Below are positions 32,108-41,078 of a stretch of DNA of 64,000 nt, piece after piece (positions within the stretch are counted from its first letter, which is position 1; the number at the start of each line of letters is the position of its first letter). This stretch comes from Desulfitobacterium hafniense DCB-2. GTDB taxonomy: Bacteria > Bacillota > Desulfitobacteriia > Desulfitobacteriales > Desulfitobacteriaceae. Below the pieces are notes generated by a model. The model saw only the letters and a program-made list of their open reading frames with translations. It ran no database searches and was not told where the DNA came from. The stretch lies in assembly GCF_000021925.1 (NCBI RefSeq), contig NC_011830.1:1884501-1948500 (forward strand), read 5' to 3'. Position numbers and translations under genes: made by a program.

Positions 32108-32548
32108 GATGCGGGACAGCACGCGCAGCCGTTCTCCGGTCAGTTCGCCCAGATCATTGAGGGCTTGGGAGAATTTCTGAATGTCCTCCCTGATATCCAG
32201 GTTTTCAGTGCAAACAGCCACGGAGAGAACACCCCCCTGAACACCAAGGCGTTCCACAGTCGGTTTCTCCGGATCATAGAGCAGGGGCAGCCGGTAAGCT
32301 TCGCGAAAATGCAGCAGGGTGCGGCTGAGGAGAATCATCAGATCGATGAGTTGATGAAGGGGAAGCTCTGTACTGATTTCTAATCTGCCCTCTGTTGTTT
32401 CTTTCCATACTTGGGCGGCAATCGGCATAGCCTGGTTGTCGGCCATGATGGGTGCGCCCAGGGTCAGGCGTTTGATATCCGACCGATAAGCCCTTCTCCC
32501 GTCGATGAGGTCATACTGCTCGGCAGTCATCACGATATCCTTGTTCAT
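32090..32548 (-). CDS. DUF6530-like protein
   Basis: 152 aa from ATG 32548 (AAGGAGGA seven bases upstream). Signature pieces: EQYDLIDGRRAYRSDIKRLTLG, ISTELPLHQLIDLMILLSRTL, YRLPLLYDPEKP, and VAVCTENLDIREDIQKFSQAL. These match my recollection of the DUF6530 family (an E-L-P-L-H-R-x-L-D-L core). Soluble, no known activity. Overlaps the GIY-YIG gene by four bases and precedes the AAA-VWA gene, so it is a likely client or partner of that ATPase. Confidence 0.7.
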   Translation of the reverse strand: MNKDIVMTAEQYDLIDGRRAYRSDIKRLTLGAPIMADNQAMPIAAQVWKETTEGRLEISTELPLHQLIDLMILLSRTLLHFREAYRLPLLYDPEKPTVERLGVQGGVLSVAVCTENLDIREDIQKFSQALNDLGELTGERLRVLSRILEELE

Positions 32549-32892
32549 CGCCAAATCCTCCTTGCTTGTTTATCCTGGGCCAGACACTGCTCACGCAGCG
32601 CTTCCAGTTCATCTGTGTGATCAGCCTGAGGATCTTCGTATTTCAAAACCTTAAGCACAGACAATTCAAATCCGCTTTCTCCATAGTGGTCCCAAAGCTC
32701 CTGCAGCCGTTGATTAGGGTGCCCGTTGGCCGACAGTTTACAGCGGGTGCTGTTGAAAACAGCTCTGGTATCTTTGGCAATACCCAGGAAAGCTTCTCCT
32801 GTGGCAGTACAGCGGAAAGAAACGACACCCATTTCGGGTTTTCTGTTCTTATATTCCTCAAGAAGTTGTTTTTTTCTTTTGATATCCATCAT
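32545..32892 (-). CDS. GIY-YIG-fold nuclease-family protein
   Basis: 115 aa; ATG 32892 (GAGGTG upstream). Core KPEMGVVSFRCTATGEAFLG, then DTRAVFNSTRCKLSANGHPN, QRLQELWDHYGESGFE and VLKYEDPQ. This is the Firmicute subset of GIY-YIG proteins in which the first G-I-Y is replaced by G-V-V-S-F and the Arg follows as F-N-S-T-R. Catalytic competence is uncertain. First gene of the leftward operon. Confidence 0.75.
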   Translation of the reverse strand: MMDIKRKKQLLEEYKNRKPEMGVVSFRCTATGEAFLGIAKDTRAVFNSTRCKLSANGHPNQRLQELWDHYGESGFELSVLKVLKYEDPQADHTDELEALREQCLAQDKQARRIWR

Positions 32893-33341
32893 GTTCACCT
32901 CGGCTTTATTGTAGAGGCTGAACCTGGCGAAAACAATCTATGCTCCGTAGACTAACTAGTTTTGAGGCTATGCTTTTCTTGTTAAGAAACATAGCCTCTT
33001 TTTGCTGATTATAATGCCGCGGATTGTGCTTTTAGGCTTTTTTCAGCTAGCCCTATTTATCACGAACAAATTATCCCGTATATTTTTGGTTCTTAGCGAT
33101 AATTAAATCTGAAAATTTCCAATGTATAATAAATCGTAAGAACTTGAAAATTTGAAAAAGCTAAAACTATTTAAAGTTCTTAAATGATTCACTTTAGGGT
33201 TGGATACCAAGATTTGAAGCAGGCTATTCTTTAAAATTTTGGTAGTAAATTCTGATAAGGGGGGAATGTACCTTTTAAAGGAGCTCATTATTGCTTTCAG
33301 TGTTAAAAGATGAATTTTAAATTTTAGGGAGGTAATTATTG
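32893..33341. other. Intergenic region before the TRAP operon
   Basis: 449 bases without a gene. It holds the orphan terminator at 32964-33003, then about 330 AT-rich bases. A TATAAT at 33125-33130 is a possible -10 with no convincing -35. Repeated GTTCTTA/AAGAAC fragments (33138-33183) may be protein sites. The Shine-Dalgarno AGGGAGG of the DctP gene is at 33326. Confidence 0.4.
32964..33003 (+). terminator. Orphan rho-independent terminator
   Basis: GAGGCTATG (32964-32972) / CATAGCCTC (32990-32998) followed by TTTTTT. It points rightward, yet no rightward gene lies before it; only the start of a leftward operon does. Confidence 0.75.
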
Positions 33342-34382
33342 ATGAAAAAGGTGTTGGGGTTAGTGCTGACCCTTGCTTTAAGCCTTACCTTCACTGGATG
33401 TGCTTCAAAAACCAATAATAATGGAGACTCTGCGATGGCAGGGTCAAACGAAAAGCAGATCGTTATGAAAATAGGACACACCCAAATTGAACAAAGTCCG
33501 CGCCACGCCGTGTCACTAAAGATAAAAGAATATGTAGAAAAAGAAAGCAACGGCAGAATAGCTGTGCAAATTTATCCGAATTCCCAACTTGGCAATTCAA
33601 AGGAGCAAGTTGAGGGTTTGCAAACAGGATCTATTGAGATGGTTGTTTTCCCGACAACATCGGTAACAGATTTCCAACCCATTTTTACTTTGCCTGATAT
33701 TCCCTATCTGTTCCCTACGGATCAAGAGAAGCTATTAAAACTGTATAAATCTGACGCCTTTAAAACATTTATGGCTGCAGGCGACGACAAAGGGTTCAAG
33801 GCCTTAGCCACCTTGTTTGAAGGCTATGCAACAATTTCGTCTAAGATACCGGTTACTGAAGCAAGTCAGCTAAAGGATATGAAGCTTCGCATTATCGGCA
33901 GCAACATTGCTAAAACCTATTACACCAACTTAGGCGTTCCTCCCAATGTTATTGCATTTTCCGAAGTATATACCTCATTACAAACAGGCCGGATCAATTC
34001 ACTGGATATCCCTATCTCCCAGATGTATGAAAACAAGTTCTATGAAGTATGTGAAAACATGACGGAGACGAAACATTTTGCCTTAACAAGCCTGGTCATG
34101 GTTAATAAAAGCTGGTATGACGCTCTTCCCGAAGATCTGCAAAAGATTATTGGCGATGCTGCAGAAATGGCTGCTCCTGAAGCAGCCAATGTGGTTAACG
34201 CTACGACAGAAAAAGCCAGGAAGGATATGCCGGGAGTTCAATTCTATCAACCAACCGATGACTTGGTCAATCAACTCAAAGAGCAAACCGGCAAGATGGA
34301 AGAGGAATACGTAAAAGTAAATGGAGAAAAAGGCAAGCAAATTTTAGATGGGATTAAACAGGCGGTTCAAGTGCTGAATTAA
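33342..34382 (+). CDS. TRAP transporter solute-binding protein, DctP family
   Basis: 346 aa from ATG 33342 (AGGGAGG nine bases upstream). Lipoprotein signal ending SLTFTGCAS. DctP features: KIGHTQIEQSPRHAVSLKIK, the Q-x-Y-P-N-S-Q-L-G-N-S-K-E segment, the conserved carboxylate-binding arginine in MKLRIIGSNIAKTYYTNLG, and FSEVYTSLQTG. Binds an organic acid outside the cell and hands it to the DctQ/M permease encoded next. First gene of the catabolic operon to about 42650; ligand unknown. Confidence 0.93.
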   Translation: MKKVLGLVLTLALSLTFTGCASKTNNNGDSAMAGSNEKQIVMKIGHTQIEQSPRHAVSLKIKEYVEKESNGRIAVQIYPNSQLGNSKEQVEGLQTGSIEMVVFPTTSVTDFQPIFTLPDIPYLFPTDQEKLLKLYKSDAFKTFMAAGDDKGFKALATLFEGYATISSKIPVTEASQLKDMKLRIIGSNIAKTYYTNLGVPPNVIAFSEVYTSLQTGRINSLDIPISQMYENKFYEVCENMTETKHFALTSLVMVNKSWYDALPEDLQKIIGDAAEMAAPEAANVVNATTEKARKDMPGVQFYQPTDDLVNQLKEQTGKMEEEYVKVNGEKGKQILDGIKQAVQVLN

Positions 34383-34390
34383 AAGACTTC

Positions 34391-34423
34391 TCCGGAGGGT
34401 TGGGCACAGTCCAACCCTCCGGA
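34391..34423 (+). other. Intercistronic hairpin between dctP- and dctQ-type genes
   Basis: TCCGGAGGGTTGG / CCAACCCTCCGGA, 13 perfect pairs, 7-base loop, no T-run. Typical of stems that protect the upstream mRNA and allow more binding protein than permease. Confidence 0.75.
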
Positions 34424-34446
34424 ATTACAAAAAGGAGTGACTATCA

Positions 34447-34974
34447 ATGGGTGATACTGTTAAAGACTCATCCAGGTTTCAAGCCCTTATTTCACTCGAT
34501 ACCATCCAAACTAAGCTAGAAAAGACAGTAGTATCCTTAGGGATGATTTCAGCAACATTAATTTTATTTATCAATATTTTGTATAGCGCTGTGAGCGGCT
34601 CAACACTTCCTTGGGCAGCCGAGATCACACAATATATCATGGTTTGGGTCATATTCATCGGAGCAAGCCTTCTCATGAGGTCCACCGGGCATGTAACCAT
34701 GGATTTGATTGCAAGATTTATTCCGAAAAAAACGGTCTTGTATTTGGATATCTTTATTTATGCCGTGGTATGTGCTTTTTTGACCTACTTGGTATATATC
34801 GGCTGGAATATGACGTTGGATGTCTATAGTACCGGGCAAACGATGACAACCCTTAACGCATCGATGGTGTGGGTGTATTTAGGCTTCCCGGTTGGTGTGC
34901 TCCTTATGGCTATTAATGCATTAAAGCTTGTGGTTATTAAGCTAAGACAAGCAATCGGGGGGGAAATAAATTGA
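34447..34974 (+). CDS. TRAP transporter small membrane subunit, DctQ family
   Basis: 175 aa; AAAAGGAGTG before ATG 34447. Four hydrophobic helices (about 34-54, 68-85, 105-125, 145-163) with the family segment SGSTLPWAAEITQYIMVWVI. Works with the DctM subunit that starts by ATTGA overlap at 34971. Confidence 0.9.
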   Translation: MGDTVKDSSRFQALISLDTIQTKLEKTVVSLGMISATLILFINILYSAVSGSTLPWAAEITQYIMVWVIFIGASLLMRSTGHVTMDLIARFIPKKTVLYLDIFIYAVVCAFLTYLVYIGWNMTLDVYSTGQTMTTLNASMVWVYLGFPVGVLLMAINALKLVVIKLRQAIGGEIN

Positions 34975-36257
34975 CAACAGGTGTTTTTTTGGTAATTATG
35001 ATGATCGCCTTGTTATTCATTGGTTTTCCTGTATTTATAGCTCTTGCTATGCCTGCGGCTTTAGCCATTCACTTATTTATAACAGGAGTAGAACCGACTA
35101 TTGTGGTGCAGAGAATGATTTCAGGGGTCAATTCCTTTACCTTATTAAGTCTTCCTTTGTTCGTGCTTTTGGCAGATATTATTGCCAGAGGTGTCATGGG
35201 CGAAAAAATTATTAATTTAACAAAGGAGATGGTAGGCCATCTCAAAGGCGGGATTGCCATAACCGTAGTACTTGCTTCTCTGGTTTTTGGAGCTATATCA
35301 GGATCGGGAACGGCATCCATGCTGGCCCTGGGCAGTGTCTTCCTTGTCGCCTTACGGCAGGGTAATTACGATGATATTTTTTCTTACGGGCTGATCAGCA
35401 CCAGCAGCAGTCTGTCTTCATTGATTCCCCCCGGAGTCGCCATGATCTTATATGCTACGATCACCGGAACGTCGGTACAGGATGTGTTTTTAGTCGGACT
35501 CAGTATGGGCATAGTTTTCGGTGTTATTTTAGCTGCCTATGGTGTTTTCTATGCTGTTAAAAATAAAATTCCTGTGACCGGTAAATTCAATTTGAAGGCT
35601 TTTTTAAAAAGTTTAAAAGAAGGTTTTTGGACGATTATAGCTCCAGTGCTTATTTTAGGGGGTATTTACGGTGGATTTGTTACCCCTACGGAGGCTGCCG
35701 CTTTAGCCGTGGTATACGCCTTGATCATCGAAGTGTTTGTCTATCGCTCCTTTAAGCTGAAAGAGATCTTTAGCATTGCGATTGAATCGGCTAAGACCAG
35801 CACCATGATTTTGGTTTTAATCTCGGCCGGAACAATCATGTCATGGGTTATGACCATTGCCCAAATTCCGCAAACGGTTGGACAGTTGCTCTTAAATGTT
35901 CCCGACTCCATGGTTTTGTTGATTATCACCTTAGTGTTCATCATTTTGGGTATGTTTATTGACGGCTTCTCGGCCATGGTCATCATGGTCCCCATTCTTT
36001 TCCCGGTTATTCAAAGAATGGGAATGGATCCCGCCCTATTCGGCTTGCTGATTGTTTTAAACACAGCGATTGGAACCAATACACCACCCTTTGGAATACA
36101 CATTTTCGCTGGAGTCAGTAAGTTCAATGTCAGTTATATAACTATGGTTAGAGCCCTTATGCCCTTCGTTATCCTTAGTTTAATAAGCTTGTTGATTTTC
36201 ACTTATATGCCGGGAGTAGCCCTGTGGCTGCCCAATCTGCTGAAGTTTTTTGGTTAA
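34971..36257 (+). CDS. TRAP transporter large permease, DctM family
   Basis: 428 aa, about 12 membrane helices, TTG start overlapping the DctQ stop. DctM signatures: GEKIINLTKEMVGHLKGG, GAISGSGTASMLALGSV, SSLIPPGVAMILYATITG and GTNTPPFGIHIFAG. Uses the sodium or proton gradient to import the acid bound by DctP. Followed 49 bases later by the dehydrogenase gene. Confidence 0.94.
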   Translation: MTTGVFLVIMMIALLFIGFPVFIALAMPAALAIHLFITGVEPTIVVQRMISGVNSFTLLSLPLFVLLADIIARGVMGEKIINLTKEMVGHLKGGIAITVVLASLVFGAISGSGTASMLALGSVFLVALRQGNYDDIFSYGLISTSSSLSSLIPPGVAMILYATITGTSVQDVFLVGLSMGIVFGVILAAYGVFYAVKNKIPVTGKFNLKAFLKSLKEGFWTIIAPVLILGGIYGGFVTPTEAAALAVVYALIIEVFVYRSFKLKEIFSIAIESAKTSTMILVLISAGTIMSWVMTIAQIPQTVGQLLLNVPDSMVLLIITLVFIILGMFIDGFSAMVIMVPILFPVIQRMGMDPALFGLLIVLNTAIGTNTPPFGIHIFAGVSKFNVSYITMVRALMPFVILSLISLLIFTYMPGVALWLPNLLKFFG

Positions 36258-36306
36258 ATTTAGTTGAATTTGCTGGGTCCATAACAGCACCGGGAGGAGG
36301 AGACCT

Positions 36307-37431
36307 ATGAAAAAGTACACTATCGCGGTAATCCCTTTGGATGGGGTAGGTAAAGACGTGATTCCGCTGGGTGCCAAAGCAATGCAGAAGGCACAGGAGA
36401 TACTCGGCGGATTTGAACTGGATTGCCGATACTATGAGGCGGGCGTTGAGTACGCAGTCAAAACCGGCAAGATGTGTGAGGATAACTTAGGAGAAGACAT
36501 TGCCAAAGCAGATGCCATGCTCTGTGGCTCGGCAGGTCACTATGATGCAGACATGTCCAAGTCCGAATATCCGGGATATAAGACCGGTATGCAGGTTCTG
36601 CAATTCCTGCGCAGTGGCATGGGCAACAGTATCGGCCTGCGCCCCTTAAGACTTCGCAAAGGCATCGACTGTCCCCTCAGGAACAGAGAAGAGATCGATG
36701 TGCTTCTGGTACGCCAGCTGGCCGAAGGGTTCTATATCCGCCCCGGTCATATGATCGGAGAGGACGCAGCTTATGATACGATTGTCGTTACCCGTAACGT
36801 CACGGAGAAATTTGCCGACACCTGTTTCCGGCTCGCCCGCGGCCGCCATGGACGCCGCCAGGATGGTAAAAAGATGGTGACCTTGGGCAATAAGCATGGC
36901 AATGTTACTTGCTTTGACTTCTATCGGAAGATTTTCACGGAAGTAAGTGCCGGTTACCCGGATATAGGGCTGCAATTCACCCAGGTGGATGCTTTGGCAG
37001 AGCATCTGATCAAGGATCCGGACCGCTTTGATGTCATTGCCTGTGAGAATATGATCGGGGATATTATCGGGGATATCGGCGCCTATATTACCGGCGGCAT
37101 GGGAATTACCCCCACGGCGGACGTAGGGGGAGTAACTCCGCAGTTTCGTCCTAATCATGGTACATTCCCCCGGGCAGTAGGTAAGGGGTTTGCCAATCCC
37201 TTAGCCAGTATCCTTACCGCCGGCCTGTTGCTGGACACCCTTGGCAATGAGCGCGGCGATGACAATTTACGAAGGGGTGCCAGGCTGATTGAGAAGGCTG
37301 TGGAATACAATCTAACCACCGGCGGCCCCCGGACCAAAGATCTGGGCGGAACCGCCAATACCTTCGCAACAGCGGAAGCGGTTTTCAAAGCAATGGAAGT
37401 TGTAAAAATTTGCAGTAAGGGAGAGCGTTAA
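36307..37431 (+). CDS. Isocitrate/isopropylmalate-family beta-decarboxylating dehydrogenase
   Basis: 374 aa; GGGAGGAGGAG before ATG. IPMDH/IDH fold: IPLDGVGKDVIPLGAKAM at the NAD-entry end, NSIGLRPLRL with the substrate arginines, then NKHGNVTCFDFYRK and the metal/NAD region VIACENMIGDIIGDIGAYI where relatives read D-N-L-F-G-D-I-L-S-D. Divergence there and in the R-E-x-T-x-G-x-Y loop (AEGFYIRPG) means the substrate is probably neither isocitrate nor isopropylmalate; tartrate- or hydroxyacid-type activity is possible. NAD loop H-G-T at 283-285 and a final G-G-T-A-N-T-F-A-T. Lies between a TRAP system and an M24 protein, so it likely oxidises a 2-hydroxyacid intermediate. Confidence 0.85.
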   Translation: MKKYTIAVIPLDGVGKDVIPLGAKAMQKAQEILGGFELDCRYYEAGVEYAVKTGKMCEDNLGEDIAKADAMLCGSAGHYDADMSKSEYPGYKTGMQVLQFLRSGMGNSIGLRPLRLRKGIDCPLRNREEIDVLLVRQLAEGFYIRPGHMIGEDAAYDTIVVTRNVTEKFADTCFRLARGRHGRRQDGKKMVTLGNKHGNVTCFDFYRKIFTEVSAGYPDIGLQFTQVDALAEHLIKDPDRFDVIACENMIGDIIGDIGAYITGGMGITPTADVGGVTPQFRPNHGTFPRAVGKGFANPLASILTAGLLLDTLGNERGDDNLRRGARLIEKAVEYNLTTGGPRTKDLGGTANTFATAEAVFKAMEVVKICSKGER

Positions 37432-37432
37432 C

Positions 37433-38608
37433 ATGGTAAAAATTGAGCATAATGTTCGTTTTCAGGGCAGACCTGCAAAGGCGGAGATGGAACGCCGCTG
37501 GCAGCTGGCTAAAGAATTCATGAAGGAGCGGGGGCTGGATTACCTTGTCACTCAGGCCAATGAAGGGGTCCTCTGCCAATATGTCCGCTGGTTTGCCGAG
37601 GTGCGTTCTCTGCACTACACTTACCTTTTATTTGACAAAGACGGAGCCATGACCATGATCAGTCACGGCGGAACAGGCGGCAAAGCCATACCTTGGGAAG
37701 TTGGCCTGACCAATAATATCGCCATCCCTGTTTTTAATAATGCCTGTTATGCAGATTCCTTTGCCGCTGAAAAAGCAGTGGAGGTCATCCAAAAGAAAGG
37801 CTGCCGGAAGCTGGGCTTGATCGGCATGAACCTGATTACCGCCGGTTTCTACAATAACCTTCTGGAAGGGCTTCCGGGAACCGAGACCGTGGACGTTACC
37901 GATGAGTTTGACTATCTGGTTGCCGTCAAATCGGCAGAAGAGCTGGGTTTCCTGCAGGATGCCTGTGACTTGCACGATGCGGCCGCCTATGCTATTCCTT
38001 CCCTTGTTTACGCTGGGCGCATGGAACGGGAATTTGGTGCAGACCTCTACCGGCTTGCCCTGTTAATGGGTGCGGACGAGTACCTCTCCAATCTTTTTGT
38101 TGGTTCGTCACGACTGGCCGGTCCTATGTTTGCCCTTCATTATCAGAACAAGATCATTGAAGCGGGGGACGCTCTCAATGTATTGTTCGAGGTGCCGACG
38201 ATGGTGGGGTATTATGCCGATCTTCACCGTTACTTCAATGTCGGTGCGCCTGCTCCGGAAATGCTGGAGGTTGCGGCAGCCGGAATCGAGCTTCAGGACT
38301 ATCTCGCCAAGCTTTGCCAACCGGGTGTCAGAGGCAAAGAGGTTTTTGCCGCCTGCAACGACTGGCTGACCAGGAACGGATTTGATCCCGAAATTCGTTT
38401 GTGCGGACACGGCCAGGGCTACGGGCTGGTGGAGCGCCCTTATTTTGATGCTTTTGATCCCATGGTTCTCCAGGAGAATATGTACCTTGCCATTCATCCC
38501 ACGGTAAAAGCTAAAGGCGCTTCCGTTCAGATCGGCGATAATTTTGTGGTAACCGCTGACGGGGCAAAACGGATGACGAAACATCCGCGGGGTTTAACCA
38601 TCATTTAA
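37433..38608 (+). CDS. M24-family (creatinase / aminopeptidase P-like) protein lacking metal ligands
   Basis: 391 aa, one base after the dehydrogenase stop. N-terminal creatinase_N-like domain about 15-160, C-terminal pita-bread fold about 165-385. The M24 metal site is eroded: the first Asp is replaced (LNVLFEVPTMVGYYADLHRY keeps only the second), H survives in CGHGQGYGL, but the two Glu positions read AIHPTV and QIGDN. Creatinase is a known metal-free member, so a C-N or amidine hydrolase role fits better than a peptidase. Context of cyclic amidohydrolase and nitrilase genes supports nitrogen-compound breakdown. Confidence 0.82.
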   Translation: MVKIEHNVRFQGRPAKAEMERRWQLAKEFMKERGLDYLVTQANEGVLCQYVRWFAEVRSLHYTYLLFDKDGAMTMISHGGTGGKAIPWEVGLTNNIAIPVFNNACYADSFAAEKAVEVIQKKGCRKLGLIGMNLITAGFYNNLLEGLPGTETVDVTDEFDYLVAVKSAEELGFLQDACDLHDAAAYAIPSLVYAGRMEREFGADLYRLALLMGADEYLSNLFVGSSRLAGPMFALHYQNKIIEAGDALNVLFEVPTMVGYYADLHRYFNVGAPAPEMLEVAAAGIELQDYLAKLCQPGVRGKEVFAACNDWLTRNGFDPEIRLCGHGQGYGLVERPYFDAFDPMVLQENMYLAIHPTVKAKGASVQIGDNFVVTADGAKRMTKHPRGLTII

Positions 38609-38657
38609 GGCGATCAAAATTAAGGTAATTAAATCAGACGAACTAGGAGTGTAACTT

Positions 38658-39992
38658 ATGTACGACATTCAGATTATCAACGCAAAAATCCAAACAGAGC
38701 AGGGGCAGATTGAAGGCAATATTACAATTAATAACGGGAAAATCGAGGCAATAAGCTCTTCACCTTTGGCAAATGTCAAGCAAACCATTGATGCTGAGGG
38801 GCTTCTCGTGTTGCCGGGCTTTATTGATCAACATGTGCATTTTATGGATCCAACGGAAACCGATCGTGAGGATTTTATTCATGGCACGACAGCGGCGGCC
38901 ATGGCCGGGGTGACCACTGTCATTGAACATACCCACAGCCGCCCCATCCTTACGGTTGAAGATTTCTTAAAATATAAGAGCTATATTGAAGAGCGATCCT
39001 TAGTGGATTTTGGCTTTGCTGCGCATATCTGGCCAGGTCAATATGACCAGTTGGAAAAGCTTTGGCAGGAAGGGATAGCTTATTTTAAGGTATTTACCTG
39101 CACAACCCATGGTGTTCCCGGACAAAACAGCGCCAGCCTCCATGGTGCTTTTACCAAAGTTGCTTCCTTCGGAGGAAGGGTTTTGGTTCATTGTGAAGAC
39201 GACTCATTAACTGCGGAGAATGAAAAAGTTCTTAAGGGAAATAACCGGGATGACGGCCATGTAATCCAGGAATGGCGTTCCAAAGCTGCAGAAGCTATCT
39301 CCGTGGCCAATGTTTGCTTTATCGCCAAAGAGACGGGAGCCCATGTAACCATTGCCCATTTAAGCCACCCCGATGTTGTGGGTATAGTTCAGGAGGCAAA
39401 AGAGGCCGGGGCCAAGGTGCTTGCTGAGATATGTCCCCAATATTTATACCTTGAGGAAAATACCCTGGCCGCGCGGGGCTCCTTTGGTAAATTTACCCCG
39501 CCCTCCCGCTCAGCCCGGGAATCCCAGGAATTAATGGAATTGGTGGGTAAGGGAGAGCTGGATATTTTAGCTTCCGATCATGCTCCTTCAACTAAAAGAC
39601 ATAAAGATTCAGGGTCTATTTGGACATCCCCCTTCGGCCTGCCGGGTATCGATACCACAAGTTCGGTAATGCTGACAGCGGTTAATAACAATAAACTTTC
39701 CCTGGCCGGATTTGTCCGGATGTATGCCGAGAATCCGGCTAAGGCTCTCGGACTGTACCCGAAAAAAGGATGCATTCGGGTGGGAGCAGATGCGGATCTT
39801 GTCTTGGTCGATATGAAAAAGAAGTGGACCATTCAGGATGATGGGATCTGCTCTAAAGCCAAATGGTCGCCATTCAACGGTTTCCAATGCACCGGCAAAC
39901 CCGTCATGACTTTATTGAGAGGCCAAATCATTATGTCCGAAGGTAAACTACTGGGAAAACCAGGGGATGGCAACTATGTGAAGCGTGCCTAA
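38658..39992 (+). CDS. Cyclic amidohydrolase (dihydroorotase/allantoinase/hydantoinase type)
   Basis: 444 aa. TIM-barrel amidohydrolase with all ligands: FIDQHVHFMDPTETDRED (HxH), the lysine to be carboxylated in AYFKVFT, H in LVHCEDDSL, H in TIAHLSHP, and D in LASDHAPSTK. The flanking beta-sandwich is at both ends (INAKI...; ADLVLVD). Members open cyclic amides such as allantoin, hydantoin, dihydropyrimidines or dihydroorotate. No pyr genes nearby and a PucR regulator opposite, so a catabolic role is preferred. The product could be cleaved by the nitrilase-type enzyme at 41079. Confidence 0.92.
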   Translation: MYDIQIINAKIQTEQGQIEGNITINNGKIEAISSSPLANVKQTIDAEGLLVLPGFIDQHVHFMDPTETDREDFIHGTTAAAMAGVTTVIEHTHSRPILTVEDFLKYKSYIEERSLVDFGFAAHIWPGQYDQLEKLWQEGIAYFKVFTCTTHGVPGQNSASLHGAFTKVASFGGRVLVHCEDDSLTAENEKVLKGNNRDDGHVIQEWRSKAAEAISVANVCFIAKETGAHVTIAHLSHPDVVGIVQEAKEAGAKVLAEICPQYLYLEENTLAARGSFGKFTPPSRSARESQELMELVGKGELDILASDHAPSTKRHKDSGSIWTSPFGLPGIDTTSSVMLTAVNNNKLSLAGFVRMYAENPAKALGLYPKKGCIRVGADADLVLVDMKKKWTIQDDGICSKAKWSPFNGFQCTGKPVMTLLRGQIIMSEGKLLGKPGDGNYVKRA

Positions 39993-40005
39993 GGAGGTCG
40001 GTTTC

Positions 40006-40968
40006 ATGGCAAAAATATCAGTGATCGGATCCGGATTCACAGGTACAACAACTGCTTTTATGCTGGCTATGAAAGGGTTGGGAGATATTGTTTTACTGGA
40101 TACCCAGGCAAACGAAAATCCGACGAAAGGGAAAGCTCTGGATATCATGGAAGCCGGTCCTTTGACTCGTTCCAGTGTCCGCGTAACGGGTACCTCAGAT
40201 TATCAGGATACACTTGATTCGGATGTTGTGGTGATCACGGCCGGTATCGCCCGTAAGCCGGGAATGTCGCGCAACGAACTATGCGATATCAATGCTGGAA
40301 TCGTCACCCATGTCGTCCGGCAGGTTGTTCAACATTCGCCCAATAGTACTCTGATCATTTTAAGCAATCCCGTGGATATTATGACCTACGTTGCTTTCAA
40401 AGAGTCGGGGTTTAAACGGAACAGGATTATTGGACAATCGGGAGTTCTTGATTCAGCGCGTTTCCGCTATTTTGTAGCCAGCGAGCTTAAGGTATCTGCC
40501 GAAGATGTAACAGGATTTGTTCTGGGGGTTCATGGGGACGATATGGTACCGCTGGTACGCTATTGTTCTGTCCATGGTATACCCATTCAGCAGCTATTGC
40601 CGGAAGCTGAAATTGAAAAAATTATGGAACGGACACGTCAGGCCGGTTCGGAAATCGTCAATTTATTAGGCAATGGCAGTGCTTATTATGCTCCCGCTGC
40701 CGCCTTAACAGAAATGATCGAGTCTATCCTGCTGGATAAGCATCGGGTCATGCCTTGTATAGTTCACTTGGAAGGTGAACTGGGCTATCAAGACCTGGTG
40801 CTGAATGTTCCCGCTGTGATTGGGCGGCAGGGAGTGGAAAAGATATTGCCCATCGATTTACTGCCGGAAGAGGAGGACTTGATCGAACGCTCTGTTGCAT
40901 CCATAAGACGTGGTATTGATGCAGTTTTAGAGGGGAAGACAAATAAGCGATGCAGTTTAATCAGTTAG
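40006..40968 (+). CDS. Malate dehydrogenase-type L-2-hydroxyacid dehydrogenase
   Basis: 320 aa from ATG 40006 (AAGGAGG ten bases upstream; earlier in-frame start overlaps the previous gene). Rossmann motif VIGSGFTGTTTAFML, D in VLLDTQ selecting NAD, substrate loop GIARKPGMSRNEL with the two arginines, S-N-P-V-D, GVLDSARFRYF and catalytic histidine in VLGVHGDDMVP. It matches MDH of the LDH-like group. A second dehydrogenase in this operon beside the IPMDH-type one suggests successive oxidation of hydroxyacids. May oxidise malate or an analogue from the imported compound. Confidence 0.9.
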   Translation: MAKISVIGSGFTGTTTAFMLAMKGLGDIVLLDTQANENPTKGKALDIMEAGPLTRSSVRVTGTSDYQDTLDSDVVVITAGIARKPGMSRNELCDINAGIVTHVVRQVVQHSPNSTLIILSNPVDIMTYVAFKESGFKRNRIIGQSGVLDSARFRYFVASELKVSAEDVTGFVLGVHGDDMVPLVRYCSVHGIPIQQLLPEAEIEKIMERTRQAGSEIVNLLGNGSAYYAPAAALTEMIESILLDKHRVMPCIVHLEGELGYQDLVLNVPAVIGRQGVEKILPIDLLPEEEDLIERSVASIRRGIDAVLEGKTNKRCSLIS

Positions 40969-41078
40969 AATTCCCTTATCGCAAGATGAATCCATAGAGA
41001 AGCAGCGGATGAAAGGAAATAACACACAAATAAATACGGATGAGATGTGGATGTTTCCAAGTAAAGGGTGAATAACAT

